DNA of 64,000 nt from Polaromonas sp. Its GTDB lineage: Bacteria > Pseudomonadota > Gammaproteobacteria > Burkholderiales > Burkholderiaceae. The notes beneath the pieces were generated by a model. That model made no database searches, was not told the origin of the DNA, and saw nothing but the letters and a program-made list of their open reading frames with translations. Numbering within the stretch: position 1 is the first letter of the stretch; each line of letters begins with the position of its first letter. The stretch is taken from contig PNMH01000009.1 of NCBI GenBank assembly GCA_013823505.1, positions 1 to 64,000 of the forward strand, read 5' to 3'. The translations under genes were made by a program, and so were the position numbers. Below are positions 8,665 to 19,231 of the stretch, in pieces.

Positions 8665-10406
8665 GCGCCGAGCTTGCCCTTCAGCAGGGTCAGCACGTCG
8701 GCCAGCGCCACTTGCGTGGCGGCGGAATCGCGGCGGTGTTGGTATTCCACTTGACCGGTCTTCAAACCCCGGTCGCCGATGGTCACGCGGTGCGGCACGC
8801 CGATGAGTTCCCAGTCGGCGAACATCGCGCCGGGGCGCTCGCCCCGGTCGTCCAGGATCACGTCAATGCCAGCCGCCACGAGGTCGGCGTGCAGTTGTTC
8901 CGCGGCGGCCTTGACCTCGGCGCTGCGGTCCATGCCGATGGGGCACACGACCACGGTGAACGGCGCCAGGGCGTCGGGCCAGATAATGCCTCGCTCGTCG
9001 TGGTTCTGCTCGATGGCGGCTGCCGGCAGGCGCGTGATGCCAATGCCGTAGCAGCCCATCTCGAAGTGCGCGGGCTTCCCGTCTTCACCCAGGAAGGTAG
9101 CGCTCATGGCCTTGCTGTACTTGGTGCCGAGGTAGAACACATGGCCCACCTCGATGCCGCGCTCGATGGCCAGCATGCCTTGGCCGTCGGGCGATGCGTC
9201 GCCTTCGACCACGTTGCGGATGTCGGCCACCAGATCCGGCTCGGGCAGGTCGCGGCCCCAGTTCACGCCGGTCATGTGGAAGTCGGGCTCGTTGGCGCCG
9301 CAGATCCAGTCGGCCATCACGGCCACTTCCCGGTCCACCACCAGTTTCACCGGCTTCTTCAAGCCGATCGGGCCCAGGTATCCGGGGCGGCAGCCAAAGT
9401 GCTCTTCGATCTCGGGAATGCTGGCAAAACGAAAACCGGCGTTCAGGCCTGGCACTTTGTTCACCTTGACTTCATTCATGTCGTGATCACCGCGCAGCAG
9501 CAGCAGCCACACCTGGCTTCGCGCAACCTCGCCCGCTTCGTTGAGGATGTCGGTGGCCAACACCAGCGACTTCACCGTGGTGGCCAACGGCACGCCCAGC
9601 AGACCCGCCACGTCGGCGCAGGTGCTCTTGCCCGGTGTGGGCGTCTTGGTCATGGCATTGGCGGCGGCAGGGCGCGGTGCGCCAGGTGCCAACGATTCGG
9701 CTTTTTCCATGTTCGCCGCGTAGTCGCTGTTCGGGCAGTACACGATGGCGTCTTCACCCGTGGCCGCGATCACCTGGAACTCTTCGCTCAGGTCGCCACC
9801 GATGGCGCCGCTGTCGGCCGCCACGGCGCGGTAGCGCAGACCGAAGCGGTCGAAGATCCGGCGGTAGGCTGCAGCCATGACCTGGTAGCTGGCTTTGGCT
9901 GCCGCTTCATCGCGGTCGAAGCTGTAGGCATCCTTCATGATGAACTCACGCCCACGCATCAAGCCGAAACGCGGACGGCGCTCGTCGCGAAACTTGGTCT
10001 GGATCTGGTAGAAGTTTTTCGGCAGCTGCTTGTAGCTGCGCAGCTCCTGGCGCGCGATGTCAGTGACCACTTCTTCGCTGGTGGGCTGCACGATGAAGTC
10101 ACGATCGTGCCGGTCCTTGATGCGCAGTAACTCGGGACCCATTTTTTCAAACCGGCCGGTCTCCTGCCACAGCTCGGCCGGCTGGATCACCGGCATGGTG
10201 AGCTCCACCGCGCCGGCGCGGTTCATCTCTTCGCGAACGATGGCTTCCACCTTGTGGATCACACGCAAGCCCATGGGCATGTAACTGTAGATTCCGGCGC
10301 CAAGCTTCTTGATCATGCCGGCGCGCGTCATGAGCTGGTGGCTCACCACTTCCGCGTCGGCAGGGGCTTCCTTCTGGGTCGAGATGAAGAACTGGGAGGC
10401 TTTCAT
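8661..10406 (-). CDS. proS: Prolyl-tRNA synthetase (bacterial type)
   Basis: Attaches proline to tRNA-Pro. 581 aa with the class II catalytic core split by a YbaK-like INS editing domain (about residues 230-390) that hydrolyses Ala-tRNA-Pro, as in the bacterial long form. Core motifs seen: [20 protein letters not shown] (motif 1), [20 protein letters not shown] (motif 2) and [17 protein letters not shown] (motif 3). A C-terminal anticodon-binding domain follows (about 475-581). It is the first gene of a unit with the transglycosylase and is divergent from rppH. A tRNA-Pro gene lies in the same window but is not linked. Confidence 0.97.
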   Translation of the reverse strand: MKASQFFISTQKEAPADAEVVSHQLMTRAGMIKKLGAGIYSYMPMGLRVIHKVEAIVREEMNRAGAVELTMPVIQPAELWQETGRFEKMGPELLRIKDRHDRDFIVQPTSEEVVTDIARQELRSYKQLPKNFYQIQTKFRDERRPRFGLMRGREFIMKDAYSFDRDEAAAKASYQVMAAAYRRIFDRFGLRYRAVAADSGAIGGDLSEEFQVIAATGEDAIVYCPNSDYAANMEKAESLAPGAPRPAAANAMTKTPTPGKSTCADVAGLLGVPLATTVKSLVLATDILNEAGEVARSQVWLLLLRGDHDMNEVKVNKVPGLNAGFRFASIPEIEEHFGCRPGYLGPIGLKKPVKLVVDREVAVMADWICGANEPDFHMTGVNWGRDLPEPDLVADIRNVVEGDASPDGQGMLAIERGIEVGHVFYLGTKYSKAMSATFLGEDGKPAHFEMGCYGIGITRLPAAAIEQNHDERGIIWPDALAPFTVVVCPIGMDRSAEVKAAAEQLHADLVAAGIDVILDDRGERPGAMFADWELIGVPHRVTIGDRGLKTGQVEYQHRRDSAATQVALADVLTLLKGKLGA

Positions 10407-10490
10407 GGGCGAGCTGATTTCTGCCGGCAGGCAGTGGTTGGGAAATCGTGGGTGGGGACCGGTGGACAGAACACCCGAGACCGGGATGTT

Positions 10491-10519
10491 CCACCTGTGC
10501 CCGGAGGTGCAACAGGTGG
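10491..10519. repeat. Inverted repeat between proS and rppH
   Basis: CCACCTGT (10491-10498) and ACAGGTGG (10512-10519) are perfect 8-bp arms around 13 bp. They sit just upstream of the likely rppH -35 box. This could be an operator for the divergent proS/rppH region or a structural accident; no protein can be named. Confidence 0.3.
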
Positions 10520-10527
10520 GTGATCAC

Positions 10528-10556
10528 TTCGCAACTCGCACGGCGCGATGCATAAT
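10528..10556 (+). promoter_or_regulatory. Probable sigma-70 promoter of rppH
   Basis: TTCGCA (10528-10533) and CATAAT (10551-10556) are 17 bp apart and match 4 and 5 of 6 consensus bases. The expected start point leaves about 23 nt before the rppH ATG. Confidence 0.5.
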
Positions 10557-10585
10557 GAACACAGTTTAAAAATTTGGGGTTGATT

Positions 10586-11227
10586 ATGCTTGACAGAGAA
10601 GGCTTCAGGCCCAATGTCGGCATCATTCTGCTCAACCAGCGAAACCAGGTGTTCTGGGGCAAGCGCATCCGCTCACACTCCTGGCAGTTTCCGCAAGGTG
10701 GCATCGACAGGGGCGAGACACCTGAGCAGGCGATGTACCGCGAATTGCATGAGGAAGTGGGCCTCATGCCCGAGCACGTGAACATCGTGGCCCGCACGCG
10801 GGACTGGTTGCGCTACGAAGTGCCGGACCGCTTCATCCGCCGGGATGCACGCGGTCATTACAAGGGACAGAAACAGATCTGGTACCTGCTGCGCCTGGTG
10901 GCGCAAGACTGGAACCTGAATCTGCGCGCCACGAGCCACCCGGAATTCGATGCTTGGCGTTGGCACGACTATTGGGTGCCGCTGGACGTCGTGGTCGAAT
11001 TCAAACGCGGTGTCTATGAGATGGCGCTGACCGAGCTCTCGCGCTACTTGCCCCGATCCGATCACCGTAACCGCTACCTTCGCGGTGGAGTGCGACAACG
11101 TCAGGACGACGGTGACGACATGCCCTCGCACATGTGTGCCCCACTGGGACTGGAACTGCCTCCTGGCGCCAGCTTTGACCCCGATCCACAGAGCGATGAA
11201 CGCGCTGTGAACACCCCATTCAAATGA
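10586..11227 (+). CDS. rppH: RNA pyrophosphohydrolase (Nudix)
   Basis: Removes pyrophosphate from the 5' triphosphate of mRNAs, which exposes them to RNase E decay. 213 aa. ATG 10586 gives the typical family start [15 protein letters not shown]; two TTG codons upstream are in frame but add nothing recognisable. The Nudix box is intact ([23 protein letters not shown] shape, with RELHEE). The family signature WQFPQGG precedes it, and the core ends near YLPR at about residue 155. A polar tail of about 55 residues follows, longer than in E. coli. It overlaps the next gene by 4 bp (ATGA). Confidence 0.95.
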   Translation: MLDREGFRPNVGIILLNQRNQVFWGKRIRSHSWQFPQGGIDRGETPEQAMYRELHEEVGLMPEHVNIVARTRDWLRYEVPDRFIRRDARGHYKGQKQIWYLLRLVAQDWNLNLRATSHPEFDAWRWHDYWVPLDVVVEFKRGVYEMALTELSRYLPRSDHRNRYLRGGVRQRQDDGDDMPSHMCAPLGLELPPGASFDPDPQSDERAVNTPFK

Positions 11228-11754
11228 TTGCTTTCTTTCGACGCCGGCCGACGTGGATGTTTTCGGCCGTGGCTCTTTCGTTACTCGGCACCACAACGCA
11301 CGTGGCGCATGCCCAGAGCTCGTTCACCGATGAGAAGGTCTGGACAGAATCCGTCGTTGCACCTCCAGCGGCATTCAGCACCGAGCAGTTGCTGCCCTTT
11401 GACGTGAGGTTGACTTCGACATTGACCTATGGCATCGACCCCAACACCTTGACCGTGGGTGAGGACGGCGTAGTTCGCTATGTCATGGTGGCTCGGAGCA
11501 GCAGCGGAGCACTGAACGTGCTGTACCAAGGCATCCGGTGTACAACCGCCGAAACCAAAACCTACGGACGCTTCAGCGACCAAGGCAAGTGGAACGCAAG
11601 CCCAGACTCGCCCTGGCAGGAGCTGTCCTTCAGAGGCAACACCCGCCCAGCCATGATTCTGGCCAGGCAAGGCGTGTGTGAAGGTCGCACGGTCACAGGC
11701 AACGCCCAGAAAATTCTGGCGACTTTGAAAAGCGACCGAAACCAGATCCGCTGA
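11224..11754 (+). CDS. CNP1-like family secreted protein
   Basis: A 176-aa exported protein: signal peptide residues 1-30 ([20 protein letters not shown]), then one compact domain with two cysteines (GIRCTTAE and GVCEGRT) that may pair in the periplasm. It resembles the CNP1-like family (Pfam) that I recall beside rppH and proB in Burkholderiales; function unknown. Its start overlaps the rppH stop (ATGA), so it is co-translated with the mRNA decapping enzyme, although the two act in different compartments. Confidence 0.78.
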   Translation: MIAFFRRRPTWMFSAVALSLLGTTTHVAHAQSSFTDEKVWTESVVAPPAAFSTEQLLPFDVRLTSTLTYGIDPNTLTVGEDGVVRYVMVARSSSGALNVLYQGIRCTTAETKTYGRFSDQGKWNASPDSPWQELSFRGNTRPAMILARQGVCEGRTVTGNAQKILATLKSDRNQIR

Positions 11755-11770
11755 CTGGCACGCCAGTCAG
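11751..11770. repeat. Perfect inverted repeat at the end of the CNP1-like gene
   Basis: CTGACTGGC (11751-11759) and GCCAGTCAG (11762-11770) form a 20-bp palindrome that includes the TGA stop and lies between convergent genes. There is no T run on either side, so it is a weak candidate for a bidirectional terminator. Confidence 0.4.
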
Positions 11771-11775
11771 CGCGC

Positions 11776-12948
11776 TCAAATTCGAGCCAGCACCATGTTG
11801 TCGCGGTGGATCATTTCGGGCTCAGCCGCATAACCCAGCAGCCGCTCGAAGTCTGCGGACGATTTGCGGCACAGCAAGCGGGCTTCCGAACTCGCGTAGT
11901 TCGCCAGCCCGCGCGCCACTTCCATGCCCCGACCGTCGCGCACTGCGATCACGTCACCGCGCGAGAAGTCGCCTTCCACGCCGGTCATGCCGATGGGCAA
12001 CAGGCTCTTGCCCTCCCCAACGATCTTGCCCACGGCACCATCATCGACCAGCACCGCACCGCGCAACTGCAGGTGGTCCGACATCCAGCGCTTGCGCGCC
12101 TGGTTCTTCGGTGTGTTGGCCACCAGACTGGTGCCGATGGCTTCGCCTTCGCACAGCCGGAGCAACACCTGAGGCTCACGCCCCCAGGCGATCACGGTCG
12201 ATGCGCCTGAACCCGCGGCACGCTTGGCTGCAAGGATCTTGGTGATCATGCCGCCCTTGCCGATACCACTGCCGGCGCCACCCGCCATGGCTTCAAGCAA
12301 CGGATCACCCGCTCGGGCCTCGTGCACGAACTGCGCGGCAGGATCGCGTCGTGGGTCAGCGGTGTACAGGCCCTTCTGGTCTGTGAGAATCACTAGCACG
12401 TCGGCTTCCACCAGGTTGGCCACCAGCGCGCCCAACGTGTCGTTGTCGCCGAACTTGATTTCGTCATTGACGACCGTGTCGTTTTCGTTGATCACCGGCA
12501 CCACGCCCAGCTGCAGCAGCTTCAGCAAGGTCGAACGGGCATTCAGGTAGCGCTCCCGGTCGGCCAGATCGGCGTGGGTGAGCAACACCTGTGCGCTGCC
12601 GACTCCGTGTTCGCGCAACTTGGTCTCGTACACCTGGACCAGCCCCATCTGCCCGACCGCAGCGGCGGCTTGCAGCTCGTTGATCTCTTTGGGGCGCACC
12701 GTCCAGCCCAGGCGCTTCATGCCCTCGGCCACCGCGCCGCTGCTCACCATGATGAGCTCTCGACCGTCCTTGACCAAGGCAGCGAGCTGCTCGCACCATT
12801 GGCCAATCGCCACCTCGTCAAGCCCCCTGCCCTCGTTGGTCACCAGGGAAGAGCCCACCTTGACCACGATACGGCGTGCTGTTTTCAATGGGCCGTTGGC
12901 GCGCAACGGCGTCAAATCCGCTTTGTCTGCAAGGAGCATGGTCGACAT
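11776..12948 (-). CDS. proB: Glutamate 5-kinase
   Basis: First step of proline synthesis: phosphorylates glutamate to glutamyl-5-phosphate. About 390 aa with the amino-acid kinase domain ([82 protein letters not shown]) and a C-terminal PUA domain (about residues 290-375; [20 protein letters not shown]). The start may be ATG 12948 or ATG 12939; no clear ribosome site separates them. It lies 12 bp after obgE and probably ends the rplU-rpmA-obgE-proB unit. Confidence 0.97.
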   Translation of the reverse strand: MSTMLLADKADLTPLRANGPLKTARRIVVKVGSSLVTNEGRGLDEVAIGQWCEQLAALVKDGRELIMVSSGAVAEGMKRLGWTVRPKEINELQAAAAVGQMGLVQVYETKLREHGVGSAQVLLTHADLADRERYLNARSTLLKLLQLGVVPVINENDTVVNDEIKFGDNDTLGALVANLVEADVLVILTDQKGLYTADPRRDPAAQFVHEARAGDPLLEAMAGGAGSGIGKGGMITKILAAKRAAGSGASTVIAWGREPQVLLRLCEGEAIGTSLVANTPKNQARKRWMSDHLQLRGAVLVDDGAVGKIVGEGKSLLPIGMTGVEGDFSRGDVIAVRDGRGMEVARGLANYASSEARLLCRKSSADFERLLGYAAEPEMIHRDNMVLARI

Positions 12949-12960
12949 CAAAGAAAAACT

Positions 12961-14058
<1,098 letters not shown>

Positions 14059-14073
14059 CTAAAAATCCAAAAC

Positions 14074-14097
14074 AAAAAGCCCGCTGGGGCGGGCCTT
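14074..14097 (-). terminator. Rho-independent terminator between rpmA and obgE
   Basis: On the minus strand, GCCCGC (14094-14089), loop CCCA, GCGGGC (14084-14079) and then TTTTT (14078-14074). It ends only 43 bp before the obgE ATG, which leaves little room for a separate promoter. Partial read-through from the ribosomal protein genes into obgE is the likely design. Confidence 0.8.
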
Positions 14098-14170
14098 CTG
14101 CATTCAACGCGTCAGCGCTCAACAAACGCCCCCGAGACCTTGCAATCCGGCGGCGCCTGCAGAGACCCGA

Positions 14171-14428
14171 TCACACGGGTGTGATACTGACGGTCTGGCG
14201 ATTGAGTTCGCCCTTGACGGCGAAGGACACGTGACCATCCACCGTTGCAAAAATGGTGTGGTCCTTGCCCAAGCCGACGTTGACGCCGGGATGGAACTTG
14301 GTACCGCGCTGACGCACGATGATCGAGCCTGCGCTGACCAGTTCGCCGCCAAACGCTTTCACGCCGAGCATCTTGGGCTTGGAATCGCGCCCGTTTCGCG
14401 TTGAGCCGCCGCCTTTTTTCTGTGCCAT
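14171..14428 (-). CDS. rpmA: 50S ribosomal protein L27
   Basis: 85 aa, normal length. The N-terminus [19 protein letters not shown] begins directly with the mature-type Ala-Gln sequence that reaches the peptidyl transferase centre. The core [20 protein letters not shown] and the [17 protein letters not shown] segment are typical. It lies 13 bp after rplU. Confidence 0.98.
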   Translation of the reverse strand: MAQKKGGGSTRNGRDSKPKMLGVKAFGGELVSAGSIIVRQRGTKFHPGVNVGLGKDHTIFATVDGHVSFAVKGELNRQTVSITPV

Positions 14429-14441
14429 GTTGACCTACTCC

Positions 14442-14753
14442 TCAGCCTGCGATCGAAGAGATCTGCAGTTCGGTGAAATTTTGACGGTGACCTTGGCGCT
14501 TCTGGTAGTGCTTGCGCCGGCGCATCTTGAAGATGTGCACTTTGTCGTGTCTGCCGTGGGCCAACACCGTGACCGTTACTGTTGCGCCGGAAACCAAGGG
14601 AGTGCCGATCTTGATCTCGGTGCCGTTGCCGACAGCCAGAACCTGGTCAAACACGATCTCTTGGCCCACATCCGCAGCAATCTGTTCTACTTTAATTTTT
14701 TCGCCAGCAGCAACACGATACTGTTTGCCACCGGTTTTTATGACCGCGTACAT
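14442..14753 (-). CDS. rplU: 50S ribosomal protein L21
   Basis: 103 aa. It starts [20 protein letters not shown] at ATG 14753, preceded by AAGAGG; the in-frame ATG 24 bp upstream would spoil that spacing. The C-terminal [21 protein letters not shown] is the L21 signature. First gene of the rplU-rpmA-obgE unit, with its own promoter and a structured leader. Confidence 0.98.
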   Translation of the reverse strand: MYAVIKTGGKQYRVAAGEKIKVEQIAADVGQEIVFDQVLAVGNGTEIKIGTPLVSGATVTVTVLAHGRHDKVHIFKMRRRKHYQKRQGHRQNFTELQISSIAG

Positions 14754-14771
14754 ATGAACCTCTTGTAAAAA

Positions 14772-14845
14772 TTCCACGAATGGAAATCCAGCGGACCCAA
14801 TTCCGCTGAGCCCGCGAGTTTAGCACGCGCTTCGACCGTAAACAA
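14772..14845 (-). promoter_or_regulatory. rplU promoter and structured 5' leader
   Basis: On the minus strand, TTGTTT (14845-14840) and TAAACT (14822-14817) are 17 bp apart and would start transcription about 57 nt before the rplU ATG. The leader holds two perfect hairpins: CAGCGGA/TCCGCTG (14808-14802 with 14795-14789, 6-nt loop) and TTCCA/TGGAA (14085-type small stem at 14085 replaced here by 14785: 14785-14781 with 14776-14772, 4-nt loop), the second ending about 10 nt before the ribosome site. This is the right place for a translational operator, but no L21 binding is shown. Confidence 0.4.
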
Positions 14846-14915
14846 GGGCGTGCTCAGGCCACCCGCCAGGCGTATCTGCAGTCATGGCGTTCCCAAGGGG
14901 CAATTGGGGCGTTTC

Positions 14916-14921
14916 TATAAT
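14916..14921 (+). promoter_or_regulatory. Perfect -10 box TATAAT at the ispB start region
   Basis: TATAAT matches the consensus exactly but overlaps the ATG at 14920; there is no good -35 box 16-18 bp upstream. If it is a promoter, translation must begin further down, for instance at TTG 14968 or ATG 15022. Confidence 0.4.
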
Positions 14922-15951
14922 GGACACGGTCCGTCATCCTCTCATCACTTCCTATCCGGCCCGAATCTTGACGACCCCCAACCCCAAACCCGGCAATCCG
15001 CTCGAACTGATCCAACCGGACATGGCCCGGGTCGACGTGGTGATCCACGAAAGGCTGACCACAGAAGTACCCCTGGTCAGGGAGGTGGCGCAGTACATCA
15101 TTTCGGCCGGGGGCAAACGCTTGCGTCCGGCCTTGCTGTTGATGCTGAGTGGCGCCATCGGGAGCCAAAACCCTCACAGATATGCACTGGCAGCGGTGGT
15201 GGAATTCATTCACACCGCGACGCTGCTGCACGATGACGTGGTGGATGAATCCACGCTGCGCCGAGGACGAGAGACCGCCAACGAGCGATTTGGCAACGCC
15301 GCCAGCGTGCTCGTGGGTGACTTCCTCTATTCGCGAGCCTTCCAGATGATGGTGGACGTGAATGACATGCGGGTCATGCAGGTGCTTTCTGACGCCACCA
15401 ACGTGATCGCTGAGGGCGAGGTGCTTCAACTGATGAACATGCACGACGCCTCCATTGACGAAGCCGCGTACCTGCGGGTGATTCGGTCCAAGACCGCCAA
15501 GCTGTTTGAAGCCAGCGCACGGCTCGCAGCCATTTTGGCCAAGGCTGACGAAGCGACCGAAGCTTTGTGCGCGAGTTATGGGCAGGCACTCGGGACCGCC
15601 TTTCAGGTGATCGACGATGTGCTGGACTACGAAGGCAGCGCCGATGAGTTGGGCAAGAACCTGGGCGACGATCTGCGAGAAGGCAAGGTGACCTTGCCCA
15701 TCATCTGCGCGCTGCGAACGGCGTCCGACACCCAAAAGCAGCTGATCAGGCAAGCCATCGAACAGGGCGACGTCGCCCACCTCAATGACATCCGCTCCAT
15801 CATTCTCGACACAGGCGCCTTGCAGGAAGCGCGGGCCAGTGCAGATGCCGAAGCGCAGCGTGCCATCGACGCAGCGAAGCAGCTTCCCGACAATCGCTAC
15901 AGTGCCGCTTTGCTACAATTGGCGGCGGATTTGCTGGGGCGCCGCTCCTGA
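14920..15951 (+). CDS. ispB: Octaprenyl (polyprenyl) diphosphate synthase
   Basis: Trans-prenyltransferase that extends farnesyl diphosphate with isopentenyl diphosphate to make the ubiquinone side chain. Both aspartate-rich motifs are present: FARM, here LLHDDVVDESTLRRG, and SARM, here QVIDDVLDYEG; GGKRLRP binds substrate. Up to about 343 aa from ATG 14920, which follows GGGG at 9 bp, but ATG 14884, TTG 14968 and ATG 15022 are also in frame. The first 40 residues are not conserved enough to choose, and a TATAAT box overlaps 14920. Length of the product chain (C40 expected) is inferred from the family. Confidence 0.92.
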   Translation: MDTVRHPLITSYPARILTTPNPKPGNPLELIQPDMARVDVVIHERLTTEVPLVREVAQYIISAGGKRLRPALLLMLSGAIGSQNPHRYALAAVVEFIHTATLLHDDVVDESTLRRGRETANERFGNAASVLVGDFLYSRAFQMMVDVNDMRVMQVLSDATNVIAEGEVLQLMNMHDASIDEAAYLRVIRSKTAKLFEASARLAAILAKADEATEALCASYGQALGTAFQVIDDVLDYEGSADELGKNLGDDLREGKVTLPIICALRTASDTQKQLIRQAIEQGDVAHLNDIRSIILDTGALQEARASADAEAQRAIDAAKQLPDNRYSAALLQLAADLLGRRS

Positions 15952-15999
15952 TTTCCCAAACGGTGTAAGGCCGATTTGTCGTTGACCCACTGGGTTCAT

Positions 16000-16076
16000 C
16001 GGGGTGTAGCTTAGCCAGGTAGAGCGCTACGTTCGGGACGTAGAGGCCGGAGGTTCGAATCCTCTCACCCCGACCA
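16000..16076 (+). tRNA. tRNA-Pro (anticodon CGG)
   Basis: 77-nt cloverleaf. Acceptor stem CGGGGTG/CACCCCG, D arm with TAGCTTAGCCAGGTAGAGC, anticodon stem CTACG/CGTAG around loop TTCGGGA (anticodon CGG, reads CCG), T arm with GGTTCGAATCC, and an encoded 3' CCA after A73. It sits 48 bp after ispB. I see no truncated duplicate of its 3' end that would mark an integration site. Confidence 0.97.
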
Positions 16077-16247
16077 GATTGATTGCACATGTCAACTGGA
16101 GCCGGGACCGACGAACGGGTCGTTTGGTACGACCGGCGCGGACGCCGCAACCTCGATACAACGCCCGTCCGCGCGAATCTGCATATTCAGCACAAGTTGC
16201 CTCCAAATTGGCAGCCAAGTCGTTGATTTACGATAGATTACGAGGCT

Positions 16248-17981
16248 ATGGCGTCCGTTGAATCTGTTACCCAAGAATCCCCGTCCATGGCCCTGCCCGG
16301 CCTGGGGCGCGCATTGGTGTCAGCGGGCAAGCTGGGTCAAAAGGCAGCCGAGGACCTTTACCGCAAAGCTCAGAGCGGACGATCCAGCTTCATCGCAGAG
16401 CTCACAGGCTCAGGAGCGGTGTCCGCTGCGGACCTAGCGCACACCATGTCGGCGGCATTCTCCGCCCCCCTTCTTGATCTGGACGCCATCGACGTGCAGC
16501 GGCTGCCCAGCGGCCTGCTGGATGCCAAGATTTGCGCTGACTACCGCATCGTCGTCCTGAGCAAGCGCAACAACCGTTTGATGGTGGCCACGGCCGATCC
16601 TGCCGATCAGCAAGCGGCAGAAAAAATCAAGTTCGCCACGCAGATGGGCGTGGACTGGGTAATTGCAGAGTACGACAAGCTCAGCAAGCTGGTGGATGCA
16701 CAGACCACAAGCGTCGGCGAGACCATGGACAACATCATCGGAGGCGACTTCGAATTCGATGAAGCAGCCACCGAGACTGTGGTCACGGATGCCAACGACA
16801 AAGCGTCCGAGGTCGATGACGCGCCAGTGGTCAAGTTCCTGCACAAGATGTTGATCGACGCGTTCAACATGCGGGCATCCGACCTGCATTTCGAACCTTA
16901 CGAACACACTTACCGTGTGCGCTTCCGGGTTGACGGTGAACTCCGCGAGATCGCATCTCCTCCCATCGCGATCAAGGACAAGCTGGCTTCGCGTATCAAG
17001 GTGATCTCCCGCATGGACATCTCCGAGAAGCGGGTTCCTCAAGACGGCCGGATGAAGCTCAAGATCGGGCCGGACCGGGTGATCGATTTCCGGGTGAGCA
17101 CCCTGCCCACGCTCTTCGGCGAGAAGATCGTGATCCGTATCCTGGACCCCAGCAGTGCCAAGGTGGGTATCGATGCGCTGGGCTACGAACCGGAAGAAAA
17201 AGAACGGTTGATGGCGGCCATTGGCCGCCCTTATGGCATGGTGCTGGTGACCGGTCCAACCGGTTCTGGAAAAACGGTGTCGCTCTACACCTGCCTGAAC
17301 ATCCTGAACAAACCGGGCATCAACATCTCGACCGCAGAAGATCCTTCGGAGATCAACTTGCCCGGGGTGAACCAGGTCAACGTGAACGAGAAAGCCGGCC
17401 TGACATTCGCCGCCGCCCTCAAAGCTTTCCTGCGACAAGATCCAGATGTGATCATGGTCGGTGAGATTCGCGATCTCGAGACGGCGGACATTTCCATCAA
17501 GGCGGCCCAAACCGGCCACATGGTGCTGTCGACCTTGCACACCAACGATGCGCCGACCACGCTGACGCGGATGATGAACATGGGCATCCCCACGTTCAAC
17601 ATTGCGTCCAGTGTGATCCTGATCACCGCCCAGCGACTGGCCCGCAAACTGTGCGTGGTCTGCAAGGCGCCTCTGGATGTGCCTCGCAAGGCCCTTGTTG
17701 ACGCAGGCTTCAAAGCCGACGACCTGGACGGTACGTGGACGCCATACCGCCCCGTCGGATGCTCTGCATGCAACAACGGCTACAAGGGGCGGGTCGGCAT
17801 CTACCAGGTGATGCCGATTTCGGAAGAAATACAACGCATCATCCTGCGCGGTGGCAGCGCGCTGGACATTGCCCAACAGGCCGGCAAGGAAGGCGTTCGC
17901 ACGCTGCGCGAATCCGGACTGCTCAAGGTGAAGCTGGGCATGACTTCACTGGAAGAAGTGCTCAGCGTCACCAACGAATGA
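16248..17981 (+). CDS. pilB: Type IV pilus assembly ATPase PilB
   Basis: Cytoplasmic hexameric motor that powers pilus extension. 577 aa: N-terminal GspE-N domain (about residues 40-160), second N2 domain, then the ATPase core with Walker A GPTGSGKTVSLYT, Asp box, Walker B MVGEIRDLETADI and the His box TGHMVLSTLHTNDA. The tetracysteine zinc motif is complete (CVVCKAPLD ... CSACNNGYKGR). Followed by pilC and pilD, the standard order; the pilin gene itself is not in the window. The 171 bp between tRNA-Pro and pilB contain no other gene. Confidence 0.97.
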   Translation: MASVESVTQESPSMALPGLGRALVSAGKLGQKAAEDLYRKAQSGRSSFIAELTGSGAVSAADLAHTMSAAFSAPLLDLDAIDVQRLPSGLLDAKICADYRIVVLSKRNNRLMVATADPADQQAAEKIKFATQMGVDWVIAEYDKLSKLVDAQTTSVGETMDNIIGGDFEFDEAATETVVTDANDKASEVDDAPVVKFLHKMLIDAFNMRASDLHFEPYEHTYRVRFRVDGELREIASPPIAIKDKLASRIKVISRMDISEKRVPQDGRMKLKIGPDRVIDFRVSTLPTLFGEKIVIRILDPSSAKVGIDALGYEPEEKERLMAAIGRPYGMVLVTGPTGSGKTVSLYTCLNILNKPGINISTAEDPSEINLPGVNQVNVNEKAGLTFAAALKAFLRQDPDVIMVGEIRDLETADISIKAAQTGHMVLSTLHTNDAPTTLTRMMNMGIPTFNIASSVILITAQRLARKLCVVCKAPLDVPRKALVDAGFKADDLDGTWTPYRPVGCSACNNGYKGRVGIYQVMPISEEIQRIILRGGSALDIAQQAGKEGVRTLRESGLLKVKLGMTSLEEVLSVTNE

Positions 17982-18013
17982 CGCTGCGCCAGACACACGC
18001 CTGAGAGGACACC

Positions 18014-19231
18014 ATGGCAACCGCTGCAACCAAGAGCATCAAAGACGTCGTTTTCGAGTGGGAAGGCAAGGACCGCAACGGAAAGACGGTTCGCGGCGAG
18101 ACCCGTGCCGTGGGCGAAAACCAGGTACTGGCAGCGTTGCGTCGCCAGGGCATCATTCCGAGCAAAGTCAAGAAGCGCCGCATGAGCTCGGGCAAACGTA
18201 TCAAGCCCAAAGACATCGCGATCTTCACGCGCCAGTTGGCCACCATGATGAAGGCTGGCGTCCCCTTGCTGCAGGCATTCGACATCGTGGGCCGTGGCAA
18301 CCCCAATCCCAGCGTGACCAAACTGCTCAACGACATCCGCACCGATGTCGAAACAGGCACCTCGCTGAGCGCTGCGTTCCGCAAGAACCCCTTGTACTTC
18401 GACAGCTTGTACTGCAATCTGGTCGAAGCAGGTGAAGCCGCCGGTATTCTGGAAGAGCTCCTGGACCGCTTGGCGGTTTACATGGAGAAGACCGAAGCAC
18501 TCAAGTCGAAGATCAAGTCCGCACTGATGTACCCCATCGCGGTGGTGATCGTGGCGTTCGTGGTGGTGGCGGTGATCATGATCTTCGTGATCCCTTCCTT
18601 CAAGGAAGTTTTCAGCTCGTTTGGTGCAGACCTCCCCGCCCCGACCTTGTTTGTGATCGCGATGAGTGAATTCTTCACTGAGTACTGGTGGTTGATTTTT
18701 GGTGGTTTGGGTGGTGGTTTCTATTTTTTTATGCAGGCTTGGCGCCGCAATGAAAAGGTGCAGCGTTTCATGGACCGCCTGCTGCTGAAACTGCCGATCT
18801 TCGGCATCCTGATCGAAAAGTCAGTGATCGCGCGCTGGACACGCACGCTATCCACCATGTTCGCTGCGGGTGTGCCTTTGGTGGAGGCGCTCGACTCGGT
18901 GGGTGGCGCTGCCGGTAACTCGGTCTATGCGATCGCCACCGAGCGCATCCAGCAAGAGGTGTCCACCGGCACCAGTCTGACCAACGCCATGACCAACGCC
19001 AACATCTTCCCGTCCATGGTGCTGCAGATGTGCGCCATCGGGGAAGAATCGGGCTCGATCGATCACATGCTCGGGAAAGCCGCCGACTTTTACGAGGCGG
19101 AGGTGGACGACATGGTCGCCGGCATCTCCAGCCTGATGGAGCCGATCATCATCGTGGTGCTCGGCACCGTCATTGGTGGCATCGTGGTGTCGATGTACCT
19201 GCCCATCTTCAAATTGGGTCAGGTGGTTTGA
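18014..19231 (+). CDS. pilC: Type IV pilus inner-membrane platform protein PilC
   Basis: Polytopic platform that couples PilB to the pilus fibre. 405 aa with two repeats of the GspF domain (about residues 75-200 and 280-400; FTRQLATMMKAGVPLLQAFD and WTRTLSTMFAAGVPLVEALD match each other) and three long hydrophobic helices (about 175-197, 222-242, 378-400). It starts 32 bp after pilB and its TGA overlaps the pilD ATG (TGATG). Confidence 0.97.
   Translation: MATAATKSIKDVVFEWEGKDRNGKTVRGETRAVGENQVLAALRRQGIIPSKVKKRRMSSGKRIKPKDIAIFTRQLATMMKAGVPLLQAFDIVGRGNPNPSVTKLLNDIRTDVETGTSLSAAFRKNPLYFDSLYCNLVEAGEAAGILEELLDRLAVYMEKTEALKSKIKSALMYPIAVVIVAFVVVAVIMIFVIPSFKEVFSSFGADLPAPTLFVIAMSEFFTEYWWLIFGGLGGGFYFFMQAWRRNEKVQRFMDRLLLKLPIFGILIEKSVIARWTRTLSTMFAAGVPLVEALDSVGGAAGNSVYAIATERIQQEVSTGTSLTNAMTNANIFPSMVLQMCAIGEESGSIDHMLGKAADFYEAEVDDMVAGISSLMEPIIIVVLGTVIGGIVVSMYLPIFKLGQVV

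Noticed and set aside
11751..11770. Palindrome as a strong terminator for rppH/CNP1 and proB
   Set aside because: The stem is perfect but its loop is tiny and neither side has a T run; listed only as a repeat.
16000..16247. tRNA-Pro as an integration site for an island
   Set aside because: No integrase gene, no repeated tRNA 3' end, and the following genes are core pil genes.
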